Assembly (NCBI RefSeq): GCF_003265705.1
Contig: NW_020312867.1
Span: 7,225,092 to 7,289,091, forward strand
DNA: 64,000 nucleotides
Direction of reading: 5' to 3'
From: Callorhinus ursinus
Lineage: Eukaryota > Chordata > Mammalia > Carnivora > Otariidae
Positions 32,761 through 44,020 of this stretch are shown here, piece by piece (positions within the stretch are counted from its first letter, which is position 1; every line of letters starts with the position of its first letter). Below the pieces are notes generated by a model that saw nothing but the letters and a program-made list of their open reading frames with translations, made no database searches and was not told where the DNA came from. The position numbers and the translations under genes are program-made.

Positions 32761-33249
32761 GTGTGGGGATTTCTTTGGAACATGTACCCAGGTTTAAAAT
32801 TCTGAGTCACGACAAATGCTTACACTTAATTGGACTACACATCATTAGATCCTCCCCAGAATGGGTGTTTCCATCTCAGAGTAGGAGCCAGGTTTTGTAG
32901 GGCTTGCTACTCTTAGAATTTTGGGATTCTTTTCAAGAAGAACATGAAATTACAAATTCAAAATTAGGCCCAAAAGTGAATATGTATTGAGAACGAGCTA
33001 AGAAATTACAGTAGGTTACTGGGACCCTTTAAGATCGTTAGCCTGAAATGCTTACCTACTAACGTTTCCTGATTGCAACCTTGTTTGCCCTCCTTAGCTA
33101 GAACATTCTAGAATTCTCAGCACTCACAAGAGTCCAAGCAAGCGAGGGGCCCTGAAACTTCATGAACTTCATAGTCGCTCTGCCTCTGATCCTCACCCCA
33201 CCAGCAGTCCGTGAAGGTTCCTCTCTTCTCAATTCCCTGACATTTTATG
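32761..33249. other. Intergenic, no gene recognised
   Basis: Nothing recognised on either strand. Confidence 0.4.
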
Positions 33250-33570
33250 GCATTATTCAGCTTTCTAACGTTTGCAGTCTATATCCAGCCTGCTGCCTGA
33301 TTTTGTATGGCCCATGAGCTAAGATTGGTTTTTACATTTTCGAATGGTTGAAAAAAATGAAAAGAATAACAGTGACGTGTAAAAATTATATGAAATTTCA
33401 GTGTCTATAAATAAAGTTGGATTGGAACACAGCCACACCCATTTGCTCACACACTGTGGTCGCTTTTGTGCTACAAAGGCAGAGCTGAGCATTGCAACAG
33501 AGACCACACAGCCCGCAAACCCTGAACAGTTACTATGTGGGCCTTAACAGAGAAGGTCTGATGACCCCGG
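33250..33570 (+). repeat. Fossil DNA transposon (probably hAT type)
   Basis: Contains the well-known order 'aaataaagttggattggaacacagccacacccat', 'gtgctacaaaggcagagctgagcattgcaacagagaccacacagcccgcaaa' and 'gatgacccc', an abundant mammalian DNA transposon fossil. Confidence 0.6.
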
Positions 33571-33687
33571 GTCTAGAGGGTTAATTTTTCTTGGGGACAA
33601 TGGTCTTATTCCATATCAGAAAGGAGATAGTCCTCCTGTCGGTGAGCCCCGGTTTCTGCCCATTTTGATATGATAGATCTTTCCATT

Positions 33688-33881
33688 ATTTTTTTTTAAT
33701 ATTTTATTTATTTATTTGAGAGAGAGAATGAGAGAGAGAGAGCATGAGAGGGGGGAGGGTCAGAGGGAGAAGCAGACTCCCTGCCCAGCAGGGAGCCCGA
33801 TGAGGGACTCGATCCCGGGACTCCAGGATCATGACCTGAGCCGAAGGCAGTCGCTTAACCAACTGAGCCACCCAAGCACCC
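33688..33881 (-). repeat. Can-SINE with target duplication
   Basis: Reversed copy. GATCTTTCCATTATT is repeated on both sides. Confidence 0.94.
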
Positions 33882-34999
33882 AGATCTTTCCATTATTGTG
33901 CTAAAAAGCCTTTGGCTCTTTTCTGATGTATCTGCCAGCCTTATGTGTCTGTAAGCCATTACTCTACCTCCTTCCACTCCCAAATTCAGGACCTCACTAC
34001 AGAAATGCTTTGTTATTGCTCATGTGCCAATGGGTAAATGCACTTTGGCGGGATGGCTCTGCTTGGGGCTGGAGGAGCAGGGGCGGCTTTATTTTTCACC
34101 GCAAATCTCTGGGTGGGCTGGGGTGGCCCTGCTCTGTGCATCTCTCATTGTCTTTGGACCACGGGGGCGTGCTCTTCTCCTGGGGACGGCAGAGGCATGA
34201 CAAGGCAAGTGAAAACATTCATCACCTCTTAAAGCCTAGGCTCAAGACCGGCACCTTGTCACTTCTGCCCATGTGTCAGTGGCTGAAGCAAGTCCCATAG
34301 CCAAGACAAAAGTGAGGGAGAGCAAAGTGCATTTCCCCCTGGGGTAAGACCTTACAAATGTGTGAGTTCAAGTGGGAGTAAAATTGGGGCCGATAACGCC
34401 ATCTACCGTATATTATAGGAAACACCACAATGGGAGCAAACCGGCCTTTCCTTTGGCACCTAGGAAGATGCTACTTGTTCTTCCCAAACACATGCCCTCT
34501 TTTAACACTGTTAAAAGAAAGGTCTGTGGCCTCCCTGCTCATTGCACTCCACAAATGCTGACAAGCGAGTTTCCGGTGGTGATGGCCATGGGGCCATTAG
34601 GTATTTCCCTCTGCTTCTGCCCTTCCTTTACTAATGAACCACCAACATCGTAGGGTGTCCTCCCTGCTGGAGGAGACCCAAGGAACACAGAAGTAGCACT
34701 CCTTTCCTGTCTCATTGCTCACTCTCTTTTCTTTTCCCAGACTTGAATTACTAGTAAAAACATTTTCCCCCTTCTTGGCTCCCCGGTTGTATTATAAACT
34801 TCCTCAAAGGCAAGGCTATGTCCTCTCTTTGTTAACATCTCTTCCCCTCCTATCCCAGCCTCCTCTGGAAGTTGCAGACAAGGTGGTGTATTCAGTAGCC
34901 AATCCACCAGTGTGGTTGACTACTTGCCCGTCTGTCCAATCTTCAGTGACTGTTCCCTTTCTGGTTCACTGATCATGAGTCTGCCATGCTCCTCGGGGC
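33882..34999. other. Upstream region of DEFB121
   Basis: Short frames only. No exon or known repeat family recognised with confidence. Confidence 0.4.
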
Positions 35000-35007
35000 A
35001 ATAAATA
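35000..35007 (+). promoter_or_regulatory. DEFB121: TATA-like box of DEFB121
   Basis: AATAAATA lies about 100 bases before the DEFB121 ATG, in a context (GGCAATAAATACC) similar to the box before DEFB119 (CCAATAAAAGCG). Transcription would start roughly 30 bases downstream. Confidence 0.5.
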
Positions 35008-35100
35008 CCAGTCTGGACTGCCCCGAATGGAGCCCTCTGCCTGTCTTGCCAGCCCAGAAGCCTCCAAGCCTCCTAATCTCCCCCTGAACCCCCAGCGTCC

Positions 35101-35158
35101 ATGAAGCTCATTCTCCTGGTTTTGACTATTACCCTGCTCCTGATCCAGGTCACCCAAG
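35101..35158 (+). CDS. DEFB121: DEFB121 exon 1 (signal peptide)
   Basis: ATG at 35101 after GCGTCC. Ends CAAG/GTAAAC in phase 1. Confidence 0.92.
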
Positions 35159-36508
35159 GTAAACAGGATCTCTCCTAAGGGGCAGTGGGTCATGTTCGGG
35201 GAATTCTAGGGTCTCTGACAGCCTGCGCTAGGAGAATGGCAGGCTCCACAGAGGCCTTTGGATGATCTCTGTAGCCAAGGGAAAATTTGAGTTGTCTGGT
35301 TCCAACTGACCTTGCCAGCGCCATTACTTGACACTCTGATCTCTGGCTTTCTCTGGAAAAGTGGAACATGATGATCTGGGCAGAGGGTATGTGCAAGAAA
35401 GAGATTTGGATGTAGAAGACAGTAAAAATAGGTACTTTCCCAAAAACAGTGGTGGGGGAGCAGGATTTGAATTTTGATCTATTGTTGCCTCCATGAAAAT
35501 GGTTCCTGAATTTCTGATTGAGGATTCTTTTTTAAAAGATTTTATTTATTTATCAGAGAGAGAGAGAGAGAGAAGGAATGCACAAGCAGGGAGAGCAGCG
35601 CAGAGAGAGAGGGAGAAGCAGGGTCCCCCCCCCCCCGGGCCCCCCCCCCCCCCCGATGCAGGACTTGATCCCGGGACTCTGGGATCATGACCTGAGCTGA
35701 AGGCAGATGCTTCACCGACTAAGCCACCCAGGTGCCCCTCTAAGGATTCCAATTCCATCCTCAGGCAAGCTCAGTTTATCCGGGCTACTTTAGCTTGCAG
35801 GTTCTGCAGAGCAGCTGTTCCTAATTATCTTGGCTGGTTAAGACCAGCAAAACGGCCTAGGATGTTGTGGAGAAGGGAGTATGACATTCTTGGGAATTTT
35901 ACCAATGCCTTAGAAGATGTCCAGATGGATTTATTTCAGATTCCTGTCCCGTTTCATTGATATGGTCAGAGAGGGTACTGAGGGCAAAGGGGAGAGGGAA
36001 CTGATACGGGACACCTGGTTACACTATACTATGGGGGAGACGAAACCATGGAGAGAGGGGGACTGCCTGTCTCCCCCAAAGGAGCTGGCCAGGGAGGGGA
36101 AGCTGCCCAATAATAGGTCCCAGGCCATGGAGTGGGGAGGACTTTGGGATTGTGACTGACACAAAGGGGAGAAGAAAGGATAATGGTCCATCATCTCTCC
36201 TAAATGGGGAGGATGCCTTGTAAGGGCTTCTTCCCCATATATGTCCTGTTTCCCTCACTACTGGCTTCTCTGCTGGACTTTGATCTCCCCCTTCCCCTCT
36301 GCTTTATTTCAAGACTGACCCTGCCCTCTCCTTTTTTTTTTTTTTTTTTTTTTTGTTCTCTCCTTCCCTTTTGATTGCAGCCATGTATTGCTGGGGTAAG
36401 CTGGGAAGGTGCAAAACAACGTGTGAACAGAATGAAGTATTCCATATATTATGCACAGATGAAGCTAAGTGTTGTGTAAACCCCAAGAATGTGCCTGTCA
36501 AAACTTGA
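35101..36508 (+). CDS. DEFB121: Beta-defensin 121 (two coding exons)
   Basis: Secreted beta-defensin. Coding exons are 35101-35158 and 36381-36508, joined in phase 1, giving 61 residues. Residues 1-19 (MKLILLVLTITLLLIQVTQ) are the signal peptide. The mature part begins AMYCWGKLGRCKTTC and has C-x6-C-x3-C-x9-C-x5-CC. It is only weakly basic by my count (6 Lys/Arg, 4 acidic). The CWGK-GRC-TTC-E and CCV-PK-VPVK blocks identify it as DEFB121. The reading stops right after VPVKT, whereas the human protein, as I know it, continues about 15 residues further, so the tail is shortened. The intron is short (1.2 kb) with one SINE. A TATA-like box and an ATTAAA signal frame the gene, which looks intact. 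The cluster is typically expressed in the male reproductive tract in other mammals. Confidence 0.93.
35529..35738 (-). repeat. Can-SINE with long C runs
   Basis: Reversed SINE in the DEFB121 intron. Its GC-rich middle is replaced by C12-GGG-C15 (35625-35654), which may be polymorphic or an assembly artefact. Confidence 0.85.
36381..36508 (+). CDS. DEFB121: DEFB121 exon 2 (mature peptide)
   Basis: A long T run and TTGATTGCAG acceptor precede the exon. The first two bases complete an Ala codon. TGA at 36506-36508. Confidence 0.92.
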
Positions 36509-36600
36509 TCCTTAAGTGCACCTGGAACCCTGGGGTAACCTCTTTAGTCTGACCCCTCTAGCCCAACGTTGAGTCCAACATCATTAGAACCCACAGTTCT

Positions 36601-36606
36601 ATTAAA
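36601..36606 (+). terminator. DEFB121: Polyadenylation signal of DEFB121
   Basis: ATTAAA about 90 bases after the stop. The same variant hexamer follows both DEFB119 second exons. Confidence 0.65.
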
Positions 36607-37859
36607 TCATTCTTGGCTGTACCATTTGTGTCTGGCAGTTCAGCCTCATTATACTTACAAATCAATAACAAAGGAAAGTGTGTGTGTGGATCAGGGAGAA
36701 TGGGATGGACCAGTAGGTAGTAATAGTCTGTTTTGCACATCGCTCCTAGCCTGCTGGCGCATAGCTCGTCCCAGATGATATAAATGAAGAACGTTCATTC
36801 TATCCATTTGATTCTTGTTTTCTAGACCAGCACTGCCAATAGAACTTTCTACAATGATGGAAAGTCCCATCTCCGTGTTGTTCAATATGGTAACTACCAA
36901 CCACATGTGGCTATTGAGCATTCAAAATGTGGCTAGTGAATAAGTGCACAGAGTGACCTGTTGTATCCTTGTTTGTCATGCTAAAGCAAAGCCCAAAAGC
37001 ATTCTAAATGTCCATCAGTAGGAAAATGAAGTCTCCATGCTAATGACGACTATGTCTCACCTAAAAAAGATGATGTAAACATACCTAACTCCGCAAGACA
37101 TATTGTGGGATGAAAAAAGAAAGACATCCCCTCAAATGGAAAACAAAACATCAGCCAATACTATATGTTTTCTAAAGGTGTGTATATATGTATAAAGTCA
37201 GCAGGGGACAACAATGCAGATGCAGATCATTTGTTTTCTAAATCATTCCACAAATACATATTATGTGATTTTTATTAATATCTTTTCCCCTGAAAAGACA
37301 TTAAGCTCCATGAGGATAGAAAAGAAAAAGAAAAAGAAACGTGGCTAGTGTAACTGGGGAACTGAGTATTTAATTTAATGTAATGTAATCTATACTTATG
37401 TTTAGATAGTTAAATGTGGGTAGTGGTTATCATATTAGACACTGTAGATTTAGCCTCTTGAGATACAGGCTGCTTCTTTTTCTCTACTTTCACTCCAAAA
37501 GGCTGTAACCCTCCCTGGATAAGACCTGCAATTCTACCTGTTAGGGACTCCAGGATCATGTCTCATCATTTTCTTCAACCTGCAGAGAGAGCTGGTATCA
37601 GGCCCCATGTGGGTTCCTGCTCCATCTCTTTCCTTTCTTCCCGGTTGGGGCCATATGATATTGAATTGTGGGCTAGTCTTTTTCCAGGACTGATCCTGAA
37701 CTGAGACAATGGGTATCTTCCCATCACCTACTCACTCTCCAGTCCCTTCATATGAGAACACTAAAACTGGCCTTAGCCGTATGGCTTGCCTCCGTCATCC
37801 CCAGCGCACCCCTCTGCCGAAACTTCCAGCCTCAGTGTCTAAGTCTTAATGAAAGTGTC
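36607..37859. other. Intergenic, possible old hAT/L1 traces
   Basis: The segment 36830-36945 ('ccagcactgccaatagaactttctacaatgatggaaa', 'tggctattgagca') is a familiar old DNA-transposon-like repeat. 36970-37200 resembles old L1. No gene. Confidence 0.45.
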
Positions 37860-38070
37860 AAAGGAAGAACACTGGATTCAGAATCAGAAGGTCTGGGTTC
37901 AAATCCTTGACCACATATCTGCTGCATGACGCTAGGCAAGCCATTTAACCTTCTCTGTTTTATCTTCTCATCTCTAAAGAGAGGATTCATCCTACCCGAG
38001 GCACAGGGCTGTTGTAAGATTAAATGAAATAACAGGTAGGAAATGTCCAGCACAGAGGCTGATTTATTTT
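37860..38070 (+). repeat. MIR
   Basis: Clear forward MIR: 'gaatcagaaggtctgggttcaaatcc', 'gacgctaggcaagccatttaacc', 'gggctgttgtaagattaaatgaaat', 'gtccagcacagagg'. Confidence 0.85.
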
Positions 38071-38393
38071 CTGTATCTCAGAACAGAATCTAGCACAAAT
38101 CAAGCATTCAGTCAATATTAGTTGAACAATTTCGACTTAATGAGATATATGTTTGACTTAAAATAGATAGCAGGAATGATCTCACAAGAGAATTCCCTCT
38201 TTTAGGCATCACTTCACCTTGGAATAGTATCAGTGTTTGATATTCAAGAATCATGGAATGATACTAGAGATTCATATTGTGATTGTAAGACAAGACACTT
38301 AGCAGGGTGGGTACGGTTACATCATCCATCACTGGGATGGCCATTGGTCAACGCTTTCATTATAGCAGAGCAGATTGAAAGGTGCTCTTGCTG

Positions 38394-38590
38394 GAGCACC
38401 TGGGTGGCTTAGTCAGTTAAGTGTCTGCCTTCGGTTCAAGTCACGATCCCAGCGTTCTGGGATTGAGCCCCGCATCGGGCTCCCTGCTTAGCAGGGAGCC
38501 TGCTTCTCCTTCTCCCTCTGCTGCTCCCTCTGCTTGTGCTCTCTCGCTCTCTCTGTCAAATAAATAAAAACTGAAAAAAAAAAAAGAAAG
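38394..38590 (+). repeat. Can-SINE (SINEC)
   Basis: Forward full-length copy. The flanks resemble GGTGCTCTTGCTGG / GATGCACTTGCGTG. Confidence 0.9.
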
Positions 38591-38914
38591 ATGCACTTGC
38601 GTGAGTCAGGTGGTGTCTTCTCTGAATGTCTGGAGTTCTTGTGGACACCAGGCTTTGCCTTAAAAGCAAAATCATTACCTATTAATAAGATCAATTATAA
38701 AAACATATTTCGTATTAAAAACAAATGTGGCAGGGTGATATATTAAGAATTTAATGTAGTGGTTACCTGATAATTTTTCCCCCCAGGTTACTTGAGCAGG
38801 CATCAGCCTGGAGTGAAAAGTTCATTTTCTTTCTGCCCAGTTATTGGAAGGGGAGCCAGGACTTTTTATTCTAAATCCTGGCCTTCCTCTGCCACCGGGG
38901 AACTGAAAAAAAAA

Positions 38915-38918
38915 ATGT

Positions 38919-38969
<51 letters not shown>
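38915..38969. repeat. Compound (GT)n(GA)n microsatellite
   Basis: About 13 GT units pass directly into about 13 GA units. Confidence 0.96.
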
Positions 38970-38973
<4 letters not shown>

Positions 38974-39944
38974 AGGGGCGCCCTGAAGACAACTCTCCCC
39001 CTCCCCCCATCTTTGTTAGAGAGACCCAGGCACAAGGAATGCAGTTAAACAGGATTGTCTCAGGAGGCGTGGGATGCAGATTTTAGCTTCAAGTTCAGGA
39101 GAGGAGAGGCCTGGCGTTTGGAGGTGTTGAATCTCCGCACAACAGGGAGAAGAGATGGGGGTTTGGTTCCCAGGCTGTTTGATAAAGCGCCCCGAGGTGC
39201 TAAGTCCTTGGATGGGACCGCGGGTGTGGAGACAGCCACCGTGATGGCTGTGGTCTTGGGAGACACAGCACAAGCCTCCATGGCTGGGCCTGTGGTCAGC
39301 GGGGAAGGCCCTGGTGAGCAATAATTCTCCAATGCCCAGAGCTGCCCGATGAATGGCTGGTGGAAGTCATCAGCAGTAGCTTGAGCATGAAGAGCAAGAG
39401 AACTGAAGATCGTCATCATGAAGTAAGGAGCAGGTTCCTCCTCATTTCCCAGAATCGTGGGGTCCTAGCAGGGTCAAGGGGAGGAAGGCAGAAGACCCCA
39501 ACAGTCACTAACATTGGGCATCTCCCCAACTTGGTAAGTGGCATCTTGGAGCTGAATTTAAAATGCACATAAATAAATAAAGCATTGGCTGAGGCTTGAG
39601 TGTGGTGGCGCCTTCACGACTGGTGTGTGGCTATTAACGTGTTAATGACTCTCAGAAGCAACACTCTCATCAGCACCGCGTCATGGCACATTGCTTGAAG
39701 CAGGACGCAGTCGGGGATATACTGGCGTAGGGGCATCTCCAACCGCCAGCCCCTCTCTCACAGCCTCGCTCACACTTGCATGCAAACTTGGCCTCATCGC
39801 CTCTCTCAAGCCAAAGCCCCTCATCTGGATACTTTTCCTGCCTCACTGGGAAGGCGAGGAGAAGACGTGAGTACGTGCAAGTCAAAGAAGTCTGTAGAAG
39901 GCTGTGATTTTACAGTGCTCGTTTCTTCCACCTTCTTGTCATAT
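38970..39944. other. Intergenic with overlapping unexplained frames
   Basis: Around 39055-39420 both strands are open for about 90-120 codons, followed by AATAAA at about 39570. At 39670-39885 a minus-strand frame is cysteine-rich but lacks defensin spacing. No homology was recognised and no start or splice context supports a gene. Confidence 0.3.
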
Positions 39945-40142
39945 ATATATTTTTAAAAGATTTTATTTATTTGTTTGAGAGACAAAGAGCACAAGCAGGG
40001 GGAGGGGCAGAGGGAGGGGAGAGGGACCAGCAGAATCCCCACTGAGCGGGGACCCTGACTCGGGGCTCAATCCCAGGACTCGGAGATCATGAGCTGAGCT
40101 GAAGTCAGATACTTAACAGACTGAGCCACCCCAGGGCGCCCC
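39945..40142 (-). repeat. Can-SINE with target duplication
   Basis: Reversed diverged copy. CCTTCTTGTCATAT is repeated on both sides. Confidence 0.92.
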
Positions 40143-40734
40143 CCTTCTTGTCATATTATTAACCTCACAGGTTAGAGGGAGGGTTCGCTGAGACAGAGTA
40201 AAAGTACGTGGCCCAGGTGGGACCTGCTGGGAACTCGATCACTAGCACTTGCCTCCCCCTCTGCACCATGGGATTCAGGCTGCGGGCCGTGGGCAGCCTT
40301 TCAGGAGCTGAAAAATACAACTGTGCAGATTTCAGGGGGTGGGGGGTACAGGTCTTAGAGAACTGGCCAGGCCGGGCTGTACCGTGTGGGAGGCATTACC
40401 AAGGCTGAAGCTACAGTCTGTTCTGGTCTTGGCAGGATCCAGGAGATACCACACAGTTCCCCGGGGCCAAGTTGGCTCTCTGACCAAGGTCTGCCTCTTT
40501 CCCTGTCTCCTGGTCTCTTCTCCCATGGTGGCTTCTCCCACACTGGCCACGTTGGCAACCCGTGCCCCCTGCTGCCCACTGCCCTTAGCCTTGGCCCCGT
40601 CTCCTGGCTTAACAGAAAATCACCAGGCAACTGTCACACTCTGGAGTCAGAGCACGTAGGGACTCGAGGGGGACCATGGGGCTGAACTGGACAGAACTCT
40701 AGGCCCTGGCACTTGATGGTCTGAGAACAAATAC
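40143..40734. other. Intergenic, GC-richer, no gene recognised
   Basis: Several overlapping frames of 60-106 codons lie on both strands near 40330-40690. None is recognisable. Confidence 0.35.
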
Positions 40735-40975
40735 ACATGCTCACATGTACTCAAGAACATACACACACACACCCACCCAATTACACGTCTATGCACAAAT
40801 GACATGCAAGTATAAACATACTCACACATAAATATTCAAGTACTCACATATACAAAGTACACACAAATAACCCGGGCACACAAAATATACATAAAATGCA
40901 CAAAATGTGAGCATACACAGCTATGCACAAATTTACTCATGCACACAAGTACATATAAACACAATGTAAGGCAAA
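40735..40975. repeat. Degenerate CA-rich repeat
   Basis: Imperfect ACACA/CATAC motifs over about 240 bases ('gtactcacatatacaaagtacacacaaata'), an eroded microsatellite. Confidence 0.75.
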
Positions 40976-41239
40976 TATAATCTCAGATACCCAACTAGAG
41001 ACGTGCTATAGCAATTAACCCATCTTTTTCTGTTTCTCCTTAACTCAGTCAAGGCTGTTTCTCTGAATCATCCCAGTGCTTCCAGGCAATCTCTTGTCTA
41101 CAAGGATTCATAAAGGGGCTTATGAAATATTGCAAAGGACTGTCACAAGGCGGGGCCTGGAATCCCCGGGGTGGAACTTCTGGTGTGTTCCAATAATAAA
41201 GCAGATCCTTCTACTGCAGTCAGGAAGTGTCAGGTGTGT
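40976..41239 (+). other. Terminal-exon-like segment, uncertain
   Basis: A good polypyrimidine tract and CAG acceptor end near 41050. A cysteine-containing frame then runs to a double stop that overlaps AATAAAG near 41200. Cysteine spacing begins C-x6-C-x5-C-x10-C but the terminal CC is absent, and the frame does not match a phase-1 donor. Not called as a gene. Confidence 0.2.
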
Positions 41240-41440
41240 TATGTGCCTTCACTAAATACTTTCTGTGGATTCGCTCATTTGGTCCTCCTTAATAACCCTA
41301 CTAAGTCAGTACTATTATTACCCCCATTGTACAGCTAAAGAACCAGGCTCAGAGTTGATAACATTTTCCAAGGTACTATAGGTAGGAGACGAACTTCAGA
41401 ACCCAGGCTTGCCAGCATCCAGCTCTGCTGTCCCATTCCG
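41240..41440 (-). repeat. MIR, reversed
   Basis: 'ccctactaagtcagtactattattacccccattgtacagctaaag' and 'ggctcagagttgataacattttccaaggt' are the reversed core of MIR. Confidence 0.8.
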
Positions 41441-42109
41441 TGTTGAGTCCTGCAGACACTGAATGACATCCTCAAGGACGTCCAAGCAGCTCCATTCCCA
41501 GCTCTGGACCAGATCGAGAACTTGCTGGATGTTTTCTCCTTTTATCCCCTTTCTGTTTGTGCTCCTCCGGTGACAATGCAGGCCACATGATGATTTCTCC
41601 CTGGAGGAGAAAGAGTCTCCTTGCTAGCCTTCCCTTGCTTGCCTCTGCCCTGGAAATTATCTTCCGTCTGGACTGCCAGAGTGATTTTTCTAGGCAAAAA
41701 AAAAAAAAAAAAAAAAAAGTCTGACCATGCCCCCCACGGTCCTCTCTAAAAGATCTTACTCTTCCGCATGGCTCACGGGACGGCTTCCCCAGCCCTGAGC
41801 ATGGCATTGAAGCTCCCCGCCCCCCACACGTGGTGTGTCATGTCCCTCTGGGTCTCCCCTTCTGTTTCAAACATTCACAACCACAGCTGTTTGCTGCCCA
41901 TTCTCCTGACCTCCCTCTGCGGAAATCGGCTTTCTGTCGTCCCTTCTTCTCCCCACCCAGGAAGCCCTTGAGCAGTTCATGTCCCCTAACCAAGCCTCAG
42001 TTTTGTCAGATGTGAGTTGCAGGTTTATGATTGCCCCTTCTGACAGTAATAAAAAAGATAAATATGGATGACGATAATAATGATCATGAAAAACAACAAT
42101 AATAATAGT
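41441..42109. other. Intergenic, probable MIR/L2 trace
   Basis: 'ccttctgtttcaaacattcacaaccacagctgtttgctgcccattctcctgacctccctctg' resembles an old L2-type repeat. A 25-base A run lies near 41698-41718. Confidence 0.4.
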
Positions 42110-42330
42110 AAATAATTATTTAGCACCTACTATGTGTCAGGTATTTTGTTAAGCAATTTACATAAGTTTTCCATCCCATTTAATTAAATCAGAGATAGTT
42201 CTGATCTGTATTTTATCGTAGGATGCTCAGGAAATTTACCTCGCTCGGGGTCAACAGGTTATCAAATGTCAGGGCCAACACTCACATTCAAATCTGTGTG
42301 AAATCAAAACCCATGCTCCAATCCTGGTAT
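42110..42330 (-). repeat. MIR, reversed
   Basis: 'tttagcacctactatgtgtcaggtattttgttaagcaatttacataag' is the reversed 3' part of an MIR. Confidence 0.75.
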
Positions 42331-43429
42331 TCTAGGATTCTAGAATTCTCTTCTCCTCCTTCCATTGTTTCTGAAGTGCTGCCCGAAGCCCAGTCCTTAT
42401 TCAGCTTCTTGAGATGCTGGACCGAAGGGACATAGTCCATGTGCTTTCTCTACACTCTGGAAGGACTTGGGTTACTACCCCATTAGATCACTTCTCCCAG
42501 GTCACTTTCTCAGTGTATGTTATTTATTCAGACCATAGGTATTTATTAAGTTCCTGTGATGTGCTGGGTGTGTCCGAGGTTGTTAGCTCTTCCCCAATAT
42601 CCGTCCTTCCCTCTTCTTAGTAAGACTACCCCTGACTTTTAGCTAGCCATGGTTGCCCAGAATAAAGAAAACCTTTCCAGCCTACCCGGCAGCTAGGTGT
42701 GGGCATCTGAATAAGTTCTGGCCAATGCGCTGGAGTGGAAGAGGTGTGTGCACAGTCTGAGTGGCGTCCCTTAAAGGGAAAGGCGTGCACTTCATTTCCC
42801 TCTTTCTCCCCTCTGGCAGGAACTGGGACAGGCCTCTTGGGTCATCAGACAAAGCTGCCTGGGCAGGATGGCAAAGCGCCAAGCTAGGGGCAATCTTGCT
42901 CCCTGCCGAATCAGGAAGCTGCTTGACTGGATTTGTCCATAAGAAAGAAATCAATGTCTATCTTTTGGAATCCTTGTTTGGGGAGAATGTCTGTTCAAAC
43001 AGTTGAATTAATATCCTAATCCAAGTGATGTTATGGGCAGTGGGGTTACAAGGCAAATTTCTGACCTTCTAATGGGGGAAGACACAAAGATTAACCATGT
43101 AAAATAAAGTTGAAAAGAACAGATAAATCTAAGCAGGTCATGAATCAAGGTATAATGACATGGAGCGACTGTAGGTGGCAGTTCCCTTATCTAGGGTGAC
43201 CAGGAAAAGCCGATCCAGGAGGTGACTTTCGAGATGAGACTGAATGATAAACAGGAGCCAGCCCTGGAAGGTCTGCAGGAAGAACTTTACAGGAAGAACA
43301 AATAGCAAATGCTTAAAGCCCTGAACTGGGAACTAGACTGGCAAGTTCAAGGTTCAGAAAGACATACCCATGTATCCTTCTGTTAGAAAGCTGAGAATAA
43401 GTATTTTTTAATAGATATTCATGTATTTT
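42331..43429. other. Intergenic, old transposon traces
   Basis: Stretches at 42610-42950 and 43020-43330 resemble common eroded mammalian repeats ('ggggttacaaggcaaatttctgacc'). No gene. Confidence 0.35.
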
Positions 43430-43641
43430 TTAAAATACATTTTTAAATTTATTTAGGAAAGAGAGAGCACGATGGGTGTGGGGGGATTGGGAGGGGCAGA
43501 GGGAGAGGGAGAGGCCGACCTCTGGCTGAGCAGGGAGCCCCACCGACCTCGGGACTTGACACAGGGCTGGAACCCAGGACCCCAAGATCAAGACCTGAGC
43601 CAAAAGCAGATTCTTAACCAACTGAGCCACCCATGTGCCCC
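43430..43641 (-). repeat. Can-SINE, diverged
   Basis: Reversed worn copy ending CTGAGCCACCCATGTGCCCC. Confidence 0.82.
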
Positions 43642-43876
43642 CCAATATGTATTTGTGTATTAATTAATTAGTTCTTTTGTGGGTCTTGAGAGGCCAGTGG
43701 GCTTTCATCTGACTGTCTCTTCAGAGGGAAGGAAAGCCACTGTTGGCACGGGTGCTGGCCAGTTTCCCACACTCTCATCTTGTGCTTGGCTACGATATCT
43801 GCTACACACTGTCCTTTGGCCTGGCTGATCTCATATAAATCCTCTCCCGCTAGAATTCACTGCCCACAACCCTGCC

Positions 43877-43884
43877 AATAAAAG
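43877..43884 (+). promoter_or_regulatory. DEFB119: TATA-like box of DEFB119
   Basis: AATAAAAG about 86 bases before the shared ATG, in a context resembling that before DEFB121. It would serve both DEFB119 and DEFB120-type transcripts. Confidence 0.5.
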
Positions 43885-43962
43885 CGAGGCTCATCCCCAC
43901 TGCAGAGAACTCTTTCCATCCCCTGCAACACGGCCATCTCCTTCTCTTGTGACCTGCCAGCC

Positions 43963-44020
43963 ATGAAGTTTCTTTTCCTGTTTCTTGTCATCCCTCTGGC
44001 CATGGATCCAGTGCTCTCAG
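43963..44020 (+). CDS. DEFB119: Shared DEFB119/DEFB120 exon 1
   Basis: ATG at 43963 after CAGCC. 19 leader codons plus one base, with donor CTCTCAG/GTAACT. No second leader exon was found near the distal second exon, which supports sharing. Confidence 0.92.

Noticed and set aside
39670..39885. Minus-strand frame with seven cysteines
   Set aside because: Spacing is unlike any defensin in the cluster and no homology was recognised.
42370..42420. KCCPKPSPYS, resembling a defensin end
   Set aside because: No cysteines at the required upstream positions.
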